From an uncultured Piscinibacter sp. (GTDB lineage Bacteria > Pseudomonadota > Gammaproteobacteria > Burkholderiales > Burkholderiaceae_C), in contig NZ_CALFYO010000031.1 of assembly GCF_937952055.1 (NCBI RefSeq), positions 48,383 to 112,382 of the forward strand: DNA of 64,000 bases, written 5' to 3'. Below the pieces are notes generated by a model. That model saw only the letters and a program-made list of their open reading frames with translations, made no database searches and was not told where the DNA came from. Below are positions 55,806 through 63,955 of the stretch, piece by piece. The position numbers and the translations under genes are program-made. Every line of letters starts with the position of its first letter. Within the stretch, counting starts at the first letter, position 1.

Positions 55806-56582
55806 ATGAAGCTGCTCGTCACCCGTCCCGCGGCGCAGGCGGCCGAGTGGGTGGGGTGGCTGTGCGAGCGCGGCATCGGGGCCGAGGCACTGCCCCTGAT
55901 CGGCATCTTCCCGCCGCGCGAGGTCGCGCCGGTGCGCGAGGCCTGGGCCGCCTTGGCCACGAAGCGACTGGTGGTGTTCGTCAGCCCGAACGCCGCTGAG
56001 CAGTTCTTCGATCTGCGGCCGCCGGCTCTGGCCTGGCCGGAGCACACGCTCGCCGGCTCGCCGGGACCGGGCACCAGCCGTGTGCTGCGCTCGCTGGGCG
56101 TGCCGGCGGCATGCATCGTCGAGCCGGCAGCGGACTCGCTGCAGTTCGACTCGGAGTCGCTCTGGCTGACACTGCGCGGACACGACTGGCACGGCGCCGC
56201 GGTACTGATCGTGCGCGGAGAGAGCGGCCGCGACTGGCTGGCCGACACCCTGCGCGCGCGCGGTGCGCAGGTCGGCTTCGTCACCGCCTACGAGCGTCGC
56301 GCTGCGGTGCTCGACGACGCGCAGCGGGCTCTGCTGCGCGCCGCGCTCGCCGATCCAACGGCGTGGTTGTGGATGTTCAGCAGTTCCGAGTCGATCGACC
56401 ACCTCGAGTCGCTGGCCCCGGGCAGCGACTGGCGTGCGTCGGTCGCGCTGGCCACGCACCCGCGCATCGCCGCGCGTGCGCGCGCCGCCGGCTTCGGTGC
56501 GGTCCATGAATGCCGGCCTTCGCTGGACGCCGTGGTGGCCTGCCTACAATCGATTGGATTCCGATCCCGCAGTCCGACGTGA
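55806..56582 (+). CDS. hemD: Uroporphyrinogen-III synthase
   Basis: Cyclises hydroxymethylbilane with ring-D inversion. The family is poorly conserved; the 258-residue length, the opening KLLVTRPAAQAAEWV, FVSPNAAEQFF, the VLIVRGESGRDWLADTL stretch and WLWMFSSSESIDHL fit it. It starts 10 bases after hemC and overlaps hemX by four bases (GTGA), supporting the assignment by context. Confidence 0.88.
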   Translation: MKLLVTRPAAQAAEWVGWLCERGIGAEALPLIGIFPPREVAPVREAWAALATKRLVVFVSPNAAEQFFDLRPPALAWPEHTLAGSPGPGTSRVLRSLGVPAACIVEPAADSLQFDSESLWLTLRGHDWHGAAVLIVRGESGRDWLADTLRARGAQVGFVTAYERRAAVLDDAQRALLRAALADPTAWLWMFSSSESIDHLESLAPGSDWRASVALATHPRIAARARAAGFGAVHECRPSLDAVVACLQSIGFRSRSPT

Positions 56583-57703
56583 GCGACACCGCCAACCCCG
56601 ATCCGAACGACGCCGTCGCGGCACCGCCGAGGCCGGCGCCCACCGCGACGGCGGCCGCTGCCGGCCCGGCGCGCTGGTGGGCGGCGGTAGCCGCCGTGCT
56701 GCTCGTGCTCGGCGTGGTGGCGTTGGCATTGGCCTGGAAGACCGACCAGCGTGTTGCCGCGCTCGAACAGGAACTCGTGCAGCGCCAGCAGGAAAGCGCC
56801 AAGCAGGCCGTCGAGGCGCAGATGCTCGCCAAGCAGGCGCAGGAAGGCATGGGCGCCGCCGCAGCCAAGGTGGCGCTGCTCGAGGCACGTGTCTCCGAGG
56901 TGGCGCTGCAGCGCACCCAACTCGAGGACCTGATCCAGTCGCTTTCCCGCTCGCGCGACGAGAACCTGCTCGTCGACATCGAGGCGGCGCTGCGCATGGC
57001 CATGCAGCAGGGCGCCATCACCGGCAGCACCGAGCCGCTGGTGCTGGTGCTGCGCCAGAGCGATGAACGGCTGGCGCGTTACAGCCAGCCGAGGCTGGAC
57101 GGGGTGCGCCGCGCGATCGCGCGCGACCTCGACCGTGTCAAGGCATCCGGTGCACTGGACATCGCCTCGCTCACCATCAAGCTCGACGAGGCGATGCGCG
57201 TCGTCGACGAACTGCCGCTGCTGGCCCGCGCCGAGCCGCGCCGGGACCTGCCGCGCTCGCCCGCCGCGCCGGTGGACATGCCGCGTGCGGCGCAGGCCGC
57301 CTCGGCCCCGGCCGGCGGGTGGCTGCCGGCCGCCTGGGGCGAGGCCTGGCGCCGCGTCTCGTCGTCGGTGTGGGCCGAGGCGCGCGCCCTCGTGCGGGTG
57401 ACGCGCATCGACCACCCCGATGCGGCCTTGCTCGCCCCCGAGCAGGCCTTCTTCGTGCGCGAGAACCTCAAGCTGAAGTTGCTCAACGCGCGTCTGGCGC
57501 TGCTCAGCCGCCAGTTCCCCACCGCGCAGGCCGACCTGCAGGCGGCGCAGCAGACGATCGACCGCTACTTCGACCGCAGCACGCGCCGCACCACGGCGGC
57601 GAGCGACCTGCTGCGCCAGGTCGCGATGCAGGCCCGCCAGACGGCGCTGCCGCGGCCCGACGACACGCTCGCGGCGCTGGCGACGGCCGCCGCGGGCCGC
57701 TGA
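56579..57703 (+). CDS. hemX: HemX-like membrane protein of the haem operon
   Basis: A 374-residue protein often labelled uroporphyrinogen-III C-methyltransferase, but it lacks methyltransferase motifs. It is an inner-membrane protein with an N-terminal helix (about 33-55), a coiled-coil segment (about 60-125, rich in Gln/Glu/Ala) and a helical periplasmic domain. The GTG start overlaps the hemD stop (GTGA). A role with HemY in haem biosynthesis is inferred from its constant position in proteobacterial hem operons. Confidence 0.85.
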   Translation: MSDTANPDPNDAVAAPPRPAPTATAAAAGPARWWAAVAAVLLVLGVVALALAWKTDQRVAALEQELVQRQQESAKQAVEAQMLAKQAQEGMGAAAAKVALLEARVSEVALQRTQLEDLIQSLSRSRDENLLVDIEAALRMAMQQGAITGSTEPLVLVLRQSDERLARYSQPRLDGVRRAIARDLDRVKASGALDIASLTIKLDEAMRVVDELPLLARAEPRRDLPRSPAAPVDMPRAAQAASAPAGGWLPAAWGEAWRRVSSSVWAEARALVRVTRIDHPDAALLAPEQAFFVRENLKLKLLNARLALLSRQFPTAQADLQAAQQTIDRYFDRSTRRTTAASDLLRQVAMQARQTALPRPDDTLAALATAAAGR

Positions 57704-57721
57704 GCGCAGGCGCGCCGACCC

Positions 57722-58969
57722 ATGCGCACGGTCATCTGGTTCGTGCTGCTGTTCGTGGTGGCGGTGGTCGCCGCGACCACGCTCGGCACCAACGACGGTC
57801 TGGTCAGCGTCTACTGGGCCGGACAGCGTCTGGACCTGTCGCTCAACCTCTTCCTGCTCCTGCTGGCCGGCACCTGCGTCCTGCTGGTGACGGTGTTCAA
57901 TGCGATCGATGCGCTGGTCGGGTTGCCCAGGCGTGCGCGCGAGTGGCGCGTGGCGCGGCGCGACCGCACCGCTCAGGCCTCGTTGCGCGAGGCGCTTGCG
58001 CAGTACTTCGGCGGTCGCTACAGCCGGGCCCAGAAGGCGGCGCAGCGCGCGCTGACGATCCAGGCCGACACCCCCGAGCTGGCGCAGGACAACGAGTTCA
58101 CCGTGCTCGGCCACTTGCTCGCCGCGGGCAGTGCGCACCGGCTGCAGGATCGCGCCGGCCGCGACCGCGCCATCGATCAGGCGCTCGACCTGGCGCGCCA
58201 CAGCGCCGCTGCACGCTCGGCGGAGGAGGGCGCGAGGCTGCTGGCCGCCGAGTGGGCGCTCGACGATCGCGACGCCGATCGGGCACTGGAACTGCTGGGC
58301 GCACTGCCGCTGGGCGTCGCGCGCCGCACCCATGCGCTGCGCCTGCGCCTGCAAGCCACGCGGCTGGGTCGGCAGCCGCAGGAGGCGCTGAAGACGGCGC
58401 GTCTGCTCGCCAAGCACCAGGGCTTCTCGAAGGAGGCTGCGCAGGGCCTGCTGCGCTCGCTGGCCTTCGAGTCGCTCGACACGGCGCGCGACGCCGAGCA
58501 ATTGCGCCGCGTGTGGGCGCAGCTCGACCCGCTGGACCGCCGCGACCCCTACGTCGCCGCGCGTGCTGCCGCGCGGGCGGCCGCCTATGGCGGCAGCGAG
58601 GAAGCGCGCGGCTGGTTGCGGCCGTTCTGGGAGCGGTTGGCGGAACTGAGCCCCGACGAGCGCGGTGCGCTCGCCCTGGCACTGGCCGACGCGACCCAGG
58701 GTCTGGGCGTCGAGTGGCTGCCCAAGCTGGAGGCGGCGGCGCAGGCCTATGGCCGCGAGGCGGCGATGAGCTTCGCCGTCGGCATGGCGCTGGCCGAACG
58801 GCAGCTGTGGGGAAAGTCGCGCCGCCTGCTGGAAGAGTCTGCGGTCGACGACGGCCTGCCGTCCGGGGCGCGGCGCAAGGCCTGGTTGACGCTGGCGCGC
58901 ATTGCCACCGAGGAGGGCGACGCCGAGCGCGCGGCGCGCGCCTACGAGTCGGCCGCCCTCCTGCCCTGA
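57722..58969 (+). CDS. hemY: HemY-like TPR protein of the haem operon
   Basis: A 415-residue inner-membrane protein of the HemY_N family (not the Bacillus oxidase of the same name). Two N-terminal membrane helices (about 1-20 and 39-63) enclose NDGLVSVYWAGQRLDLSLNL, a family signature. Helical tetratricopeptide-like repeats fill the rest. The exact role in late haem synthesis is not known. Follows hemX by 18 bases and closes the operon; tRNA-Arg(ACG) lies 40 bases downstream. Confidence 0.88.
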   Translation: MRTVIWFVLLFVVAVVAATTLGTNDGLVSVYWAGQRLDLSLNLFLLLLAGTCVLLVTVFNAIDALVGLPRRAREWRVARRDRTAQASLREALAQYFGGRYSRAQKAAQRALTIQADTPELAQDNEFTVLGHLLAAGSAHRLQDRAGRDRAIDQALDLARHSAAARSAEEGARLLAAEWALDDRDADRALELLGALPLGVARRTHALRLRLQATRLGRQPQEALKTARLLAKHQGFSKEAAQGLLRSLAFESLDTARDAEQLRRVWAQLDPLDRRDPYVAARAAARAAAYGGSEEARGWLRPFWERLAELSPDERGALALALADATQGLGVEWLPKLEAAAQAYGREAAMSFAVGMALAERQLWGKSRRLLEESAVDDGLPSGARRKAWLTLARIATEEGDAERAARAYESAALLP

Positions 58970-59009
58970 CCGGACGATCCGCCAAAGCCTGCTATACTTT
59001 CGGGCTCGC

Positions 59010-59086
59010 GCGGCTGTAGCTCAGTTGGATAGAGTACTTGGCTACGAACCAAGGGGTCGTGGGTTCGAATCCTGCCAGCCGCGCCA
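59010..59086 (+). tRNA. tRNA-Arg (anticodon ACG)
   Basis: Cloverleaf: acceptor GCGGCTG / CAGCCGC, D arm GCTC-AGTTGGATA-GAGT, anticodon arm CTTGG-CTACGAA-CCAAG giving ACG (wobble A to inosine reads CGN), and T arm GTGGG-TTCGAAT-CCTGC with one pairing irregularity. CCA is encoded at 59084-59086. It marks the boundary between the core chromosome and the lower-GC segment. Confidence 0.95.
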
Positions 59087-59103
59087 ATTAGTTTTTGTAG
59101 ATC

Positions 59104-59138
59104 AAAGGGTTAGCTTCTTCGGGGCTGACCCTTTTTTC
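59104..59138 (+). terminator. Intrinsic terminator after tRNA-Arg(ACG)
   Basis: AAGGGTTAGC (59104-59113) and GCTGACCCTT (about 59122-59131) form a stem with one bulge and a TTCTTCGG loop, followed by a run of T residues. It ends the tRNA transcript about 20 bases past the CCA end. Confidence 0.8.
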
Positions 59139-59240
59139 TTGCTGCGTACCAATCGATGGGCTCTGTACCATTCGATTGGCGCGTGTGCCTGAGCGTGGGC
59201 TCACCGCTACCCACGTCGTGTTGCATCGCGCAGCGCTCGT

Positions 59241-60568
59241 TCAGCGCTCACTTCTTCCCTGCAGCGGCTTGCGCCTCAGGAAGCTTGGCTGAACCGCTTC
59301 GTCGGCGATGCTCAGGTGCTCAGTTTCTTCGCGCGCAGCGAGTCGCTCGCTCATCCGAGCCGACGCGTAGCGCGCCTCCTTGAGCATTCTTGCCTCGTCC
59401 CGCCGCTGTGCGAGGTCCGCCATCGACGCGAGCACCGCTGCCACCCACGGATTGTCGGCGTAGCGCTGCTGTGCGTCGCGCATGAGCGCCTCTGCTGCGG
59501 ACCAGTCGCGATGCATCACGGCCTCTCGAACCTGACGCAAAGCGGCCGCGGCATCCACCTCATCGATCCGCCGGCGCACCAGAGCGTCTTCCGTGAGTCC
59601 GGCCAATGCGTCCGTGGTCAGGACTGGCAGCGAAAGGTTCACGCGCTCCACCTGAACCTCCTCGTCCGCAAGGCTCCTGGCACTGATGACGGTGCGCAGC
59701 AGCGGCATCTGGTTGCCAAGCGCCGGAATCGACCGGGTGTCGACCGTCAACCGGACGACGGCCATGCCTCTGCGCCCCAGGCGAGGTCGGGGAGTCTCCA
59801 CGTGCCGTCCGAGAACTGGAGGTCGTTGAGCATGGTCGCCGTCACGCCTTCGGGAACGGTCACCGACAGCCTCAAGTCCGATAGGCAGAGGTTGCCCAGC
59901 AGGTCCAATTCCTGGACGAACGGGTCCATCAGGTCTTCGGCGGTGTCGCCGTAGTAGCTGTTGCCTCGCCCGGCGCGAGCCATCTCCACCATGAGGTCCT
60001 CGTGAAAGTGCTCGCCGAGTCCGCAAGTGCTCGTCGTCACCCCTGCGGCGGCGAGCTCGGCGCACTGCGGTGCGATCTCGTCGATCTTCGTCGGCCCTGC
60101 GTTGGCCTTGCCGTCAGACAGAAGGATGACGCGCCGCAGAGCAATGCCCGGCAGGGCGACGAGCGCGTCCGCACCATGCCGCCAGCCACCGTGCAGGTTT
60201 GTGGCTCCGCCTTCCACGACCTGTGCGATGGCGGCGCGGATTGCGTCTCCGTCGCCCACTGACTGCGGGGGGTGCAGTTCGGTGATTCGGTTGTCGAATA
60301 CGACCAGGCCCACTATGTCCGTCGGCCGCAATCGGCCGACCACGTACTCTACGCAGCGCCGTGCCTCGGCCAGTGGCCGGCCAGACATCGATCCGGAGCG
60401 GTCCAGCACCAGCGACAAGGCCTGCGGAGGGCGCTCGGACAGTGTTCCTGCCGGTGCATCGGGCGACTGGATTCGGACCAGAACGTCGACCAATTCTGTC
60501 TCTCGGTGCAGGCCACCGTTCAGCGGCGTCAGGATCACCTGGGTATTTAACGAGAGAGCTTCGTTCAT
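59241..60568 (-). pseudogene. von Willebrand type A protein, split by a one-base frameshift
   Basis: The upstream frame (60568-59747, 273 codons) starts MNEALSLNTQVILTPLNGG and contains a complete VWA domain with an intact metal site: SLVLDRSGSMSGRPL (DxSxS) and ILLSDGKANAG. It ends WGAEAWPSSG at TGA. The +1 frame resumes AVVRLTVDTRSIPALG and carries another 170 residues including a helical C-terminus. One missing G near 59762 (ATGGCC for ATGGGCC) would restore a protein of about 447 residues. The second part could alternatively restart at ATG 59765. Lower GC than the core genome. The likely role is protein-protein scaffolding; unknown. Confidence 0.75.
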
Positions 60569-60936
60569 GGTAGCTCTCCAATCGGGCAGAAGCGGGCATC
60601 CTGGCTGGTCACTGGCTCAAAGAGCGAGCGAGCACTCTGCAGGGTCATAGCCAGCGGGCTGTGGAGTCGTTCGATTTCACGATGCTGCTGCTAGCCCCCG
60701 GGACTCATCGTCTGAAAGAGCGGAGCCCCGACATCAAGCTCAAGGGTTGAGCTGCCGGACAAGCCCCTGAAATGCGGGGGTTAGCCTTTGGGGGCTCAGG
60801 CTATGAGCTTGTCATCATCAAGGCTGACGACATGGCTGGCAGGTGCGCTGTGACGTGTCAAAGGCAGGACGGAACCATTGCTCCTGCGGATAGAGTTAGC
60901 GACGTTCACCGGGTGAGCGAATTCTCTTGCAGCGTC
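60569..60936. other. Intergenic region with no convincing gene
   Basis: About 370 bases between the VWA gene and the WYL regulator, which are divergent. No open frame with coding character or ribosome site is seen. Lower GC than the core; it would hold the promoters of both genes. Confidence 0.4.
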
Positions 60937-61875
60937 ATGACCAAAACTGCCCGCGTCTACAAGATTTAGATGCTCATCCGCAATCGCGGGCATGTGAGCT
61001 TTCAGACGCTGCTTGATGAGCTGGAGGTTTCGCCGGCCACGCTCAAGCGTGATCTGGACTACTTGAAGGACCAGTTGGGCGCGCCGATCGTGTACGACCG
61101 GTACCTCAACGGCTACAGGTTCGGCGAAGAGGCCCGGGGCCAAAAGCACGAGTTGCCCGGCCTGTGGTTCAGTGAGCGGGAGCTCTACTCGCTCTTGATG
61201 ACTCATCAGCTGCTGAGCGACCTGGACTCTGACGGGGTGATCAGCCGACACCTGCAGCCCCTGCTAGATCGTATTCATCAGATGTTGGGTACGAGCGAGG
61301 CCGATACCAAGGAGCTGCTCAAGCGCGTGAAGATCATCGGCTCCGCGAAGCGCCCGGTGCCCAGTCAGTTCTTCGAATTGTTGGGGGAAGCGCTTCTGAA
61401 GCGCCGCCGGATTCACCTGCGTTATCTGACGCGCGGGCGTGGCGAGGTGAGCGAGCGTGACGTCTCCCCCCAGCGGCTGATCCATTACCGAAACACTTGG
61501 TACCTCGATGCGTGGTGTCATACCCGCGGGAGGCTCCTGCGGTTTGCCCTTGACGCCATAGAGCAGGCGACTGCGCTCGAGGCGAAGGCCAAGGACGTAT
61601 CGCTCAGGCAGGTTGAGGCCGAAATGGACGGGGGCTACGGCATCTATGCGGGAGCCAAGCGTCAATGGGCCCGGCTTCTTGTCAGGCCCCAGGCGGCCCA
61701 ATGGATCAGCCGTGAACAGTGGCATCCCAAGCAGCGCGGGCGCTGGCTTGACGACGGAGCGTTCGAGCTTGAAGTCCCGTACACCGATGAAACCGAGATT
61801 GCGATGGATATCCTCCGCCAAGGCGATCAGCTTGCCGTGCTGTCTCCCGCAGCGTCCGCGTTGGCCTATGCTTAG
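60937..61875 (+). pseudogene. WYL-domain transcriptional regulator with amber codon 11
   Basis: A WYL-family regulator with a DeoR-like helix-turn-helix (FQTLLDELEVSPATLKRDLD) and WYL domain (about 130-210 of the reading frame, including RIHLRYLTRGRG and HYRNTWYLDAWCH). The natural start appears to be ATG 60937 (MTKTARVYKI), since the family usually begins in this manner, but codon 11 is TAG (60967-60969), directly followed by ATG 60970. Reinitiation there gives a 301-residue protein missing only the extreme N-terminus. The gene itself ends in TAG. Divergent from the VWA gene. Confidence 0.7.
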
Positions 61876-61949
61876 ACGCTAGGAGCGTCGTGGGCTGCAC
61901 TGGCAGAACTCCCCGGGCGGGAGATTGCTAGCGCCTTAGTCAAAAAGGG

Positions 61950-62675
61950 GACGCTGCATAGTGCAACGGTGACACCGCACCTTGGCACTGTCACCAGAGG
62001 ACTACACGGTGCACGGTCCCAGTTGCCGTTTGACCACGCCGACTAGGGTCAGAGTAGGGCTACGTCTAGGCGCCGCCGGATTCCCTAGAGCTGAAGCCTT
62101 GGGTGATAGTTCAACGGGGACGCCTCACCTTGGCGCGGTCACCAGAGAACCGCATCGGTGAGCGTCACCGTTGGACCGAGTGGGCAGCGTCACCGTTGAA
62201 CTACGTCTCCAGCGTGACCGGAGGACTGCGTCGCCCAGCACACCCGCAGGACTTCGTCTAGGCGTCGCCACGCTCGTTAGCGTGAAGGCGCTGGTTCGTC
62301 GTTCAACGGGGACGCTTGACCCTGGCACCGTCACCGGAGGGCCGCATAGGGCAGCGTCACCGTTGGACTACGCCTGGGCTCCGGGCTTAAGCCAGCGTCC
62401 CTAGTGCAACGCTGACACCTGAGCCTGGCAGCGTCACCAGAGGACTACCCCGCTCAACGTCGCCGGTACCGTTGAACTACGTCGAGCAGGGTCACCGTTG
62501 AACTACGTCGCAGCCGGACTCCCGAGGGTTGAGGCCCTGGGTCGTAGTTCAACGCTGACGCTGCATAGTTCAACGCTGACGTCTCACCCTGGCACCGTCA
62601 CGAGTGGACTACACCGCTCACGGCTACCGCTACCGCTACCGCTACCGTCGAACTACGTCTAGCAGGGTCACCTAC
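61950..62675. repeat. Degenerate direct/inverted repeat array around a 16-bp motif
   Basis: The motif TAGTTCAACGSTGACG and its reverse complement CGTCACCGTTGAACTA recur at least eleven times: forward-type at 61959, 62107, 62300, 62402, 62544 and 62565; reverse-type at 62161, 62186, 62353, 62468 and 62493, with a further variant near 62643. A longer unit of about 70 bases (GGGTCA...CTACGTC...GCCGGA...CCCTGGGT...TAGTTCAACG) is present at 62041-62116 and 62484-62552. The spacing is irregular and the copies diverge. No gene is supported. Confidence 0.85.
62621..62649 (+). repeat. Hexanucleotide microsatellite
   Basis: About four tandem copies of GCTACC (CGGCTACCGC TACCGCTACC GCTACCG) within the larger repeat array. 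Short tandem repeats like this vary in number by slippage. Confidence 0.8.
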
Positions 62676-62988
62676 CGCTGCAGTCATCACAATCGCCGAA
62701 GGCGTGGCTCTATCGCACAGAAGCGAGTCGCTAACGATTCAGCAACTCATGCATCGTGCGGCCCGGGCAGCGATGCGCGCAAAGTTCGAGGCGCGCCGGA
62801 ACCACGTGCACGTCGCCTGACCTAGTGAGCAAGGCGCGAAGGGGCGAGGGCCAGTATGCAGCAGGCTTCTTCGCAGCGTTTGCAGTCGTTCAATCTCCGC
62901 CTCTTGGCTGACCGCCAACGGCCAATAGCTGAAGTTCGCCGTTGTCCGCTTTAGGGCAGGTCTTCCCGACCGCGGCGGTGGTCGGGTT
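62676..62988. other. Gene-free stretch after the repeat array
   Basis: No complete gene. A plus-strand frame ending in TGA at 62818-62820 reads ESLTIQQLMHRAARAAM near its end and could be the tail of a decayed gene (possibly a transposase), but it has no start. A GC-rich hairpin CCCGACC / GGTCGGG (62965-62971 and 62980-62986) follows. Confidence 0.35.
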
Positions 62989-63297
62989 TCAATCCCTATG
63001 CTTCCGCCCGAGCGCTGGGCTCATCTCTCGTTGCATAGCCCGCCAGACGCGCTCAAGACCCGCGCACATCCATGGCTGTCCGTCCCGGAACACCCGCCAC
63101 TGCCTTACGTCCCTTGGGTTCGGCTCGAAGTGCAAGGACCAAGAGACGCCTCCACAACAGAAGGTCCAATCGAAGGGCTGTCGGCCATCTTGGGGGGCGT
63201 CCAAGGTCGGAAGTGGCCCGACATTCTCAGTGCGGAGTCGTCGCTGTTCGGCGCGAGCATCACGCTCAGCACGACTTGCAGGGCGATAGCGGCGCAT
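62989..63297 (-). CDS. Small hypothetical protein, reverse to the cassette array
   Basis: A 102-residue basic protein starting MRRYRPASRAERDARAEQRR (a TTG two codons upstream is an alternative) with a Trp-rich second half (WTFCCGGVSWSLHFEP, RQWRVFRDGQPWMCAGLERV). Its composition and the well-defined frame suggest a real gene. No family is recognised and it is not an integrase. It faces away from the adjacent recombination site at 63306-63348, so it may be a reverse-oriented cassette gene or the last gene before the array. Confidence 0.55.
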   Translation of the reverse strand: MRRYRPASRAERDARAEQRRLRTENVGPLPTLDAPQDGRQPFDWTFCCGGVSWSLHFEPNPRDVRQWRVFRDGQPWMCAGLERVWRAMQREMSPALGRKHRD

Positions 63298-63305
63298 GCT
63301 CAAAT

Positions 63306-63348
63306 GTTAAGCAGAGTTCGTAAACAATCCGCATACATCACGTTAGGC
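63306..63348 (+). other. Integron-type core recombination sites upstream of cassette 1
   Basis: GTTAAGC (63306-63312) and GTTAGGC (63342-63348) both fit the GTTRRRY core site. The second is followed 28 bases later by the start of the cassette gene, as in known cassettes, and is identical to the core at the end of the next attC. This could be the end of a preceding attC or of an attI site; the matching inverse core is not clearly seen. Confidence 0.6.
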
Positions 63349-63376
63349 CGCACAACCGGAGTACCGAGGTCCCTCG

Positions 63377-63835
63377 ATGGATGTCTATACCTTCAGCGTT
63401 GCCGACAACACAAACATCTGGGCTGCAGTTGGCGCGCAAATGTGGGCCATCTCAGAGAAGCAGGCTGCCAACCCTTCAAATCAAGGGAAGGCGAGGAAGT
63501 TTCAGATCGGTTCCATAGGCTTGTTCTACTGCGTCGAGGAGGAGTCTCTAACCACTCCCTTCATCGTGACGAGTGCGCCGCGCTTCAATGAGCAGGTCGT
63601 CAACATCTGGAAGGGTACCTGGGCCTTACCTTTTGGCATCCATCCCTTCGGTAACCCCAATCGGCAACTGAAGGTCGCAGCGCTAGCCGAGCGCCTTCCG
63701 AGCTTGCGAGCCGAGAAGCGCTCATGGACTACCTTGTTCCACGTTTCGCCAATGACCATCTTCGCTGCGTCACACCTAACGCAAGAGGACTGGGCGCTTC
63801 TTGTTCAAGAGCTCGCCGTCACGAGTGCGGCCTAA
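63377..63835 (+). CDS. Integron cassette gene, unknown (EVE/PUA-like fold possible)
   Basis: A 152-residue soluble protein. FQIGSIGLFYCVEEES and TTPFIVTSAPRFNEQVVN with WKGTWALPFGIHPFG recall EVE/PUA-type nucleic-acid-binding folds, but this is a weak impression. The GC content is far below the core genome, as usual in cassettes. The TAA stop codon is inside the first arm of the attC site. GAGGT seven bases before the ATG is a fair ribosome site. The function is unknown. Confidence 0.7.
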   Translation: MDVYTFSVADNTNIWAAVGAQMWAISEKQAANPSNQGKARKFQIGSIGLFYCVEEESLTTPFIVTSAPRFNEQVVNIWKGTWALPFGIHPFGNPNRQLKVAALAERLPSLRAEKRSWTTLFHVSPMTIFAASHLTQEDWALLVQELAVTSAA

Positions 63836-63955
63836 CCCTTCGCTCGAGCGGACCTCTACCGGCAAGCCGCTTGGCCCGCGCGCCAGCCAGTGTCATCATC
63901 CGTCGCGCGGGCCAAGCGCCTTCCCGGCGCTCGCGCCTCAGCTCAAACGTTAGGC
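63830..63955 (+). other. attC (59-base-element) site of an integron cassette
   Basis: Inverse core GCCTAAC at 63830-63836 and core GTTAGGC at 63949-63955 are exact complements, the RYYYAAC...GTTRRRY pattern of attC. Between them TTCGCTCGAGCGGA and CTCAGCTCAAAC form imperfect inner arms, and a perfect 15-bp inverted repeat (63868-63882 and 63904-63918) forms the central extended stem. Length about 126 bases. This is strong evidence for an integron cassette boundary. Confidence 0.88.

Noticed and set aside
39375..61875. TAG recoded as an amino acid in this organism
   Set aside because: Two TAG interruptions prompted the idea, but the WYL gene and the fliP tail end in TAG, and most other genes contain no internal TAG.
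61950..62675. CRISPR array
   Set aside because: Repeats are irregular in spacing, occur in both orientations and are diverged; no cas genes are present.
62604..62825. A 73-codon plus-strand ORF in the repeat array
   Set aside because: It is coded mostly by the repeats and the microsatellite, with no ribosome site.
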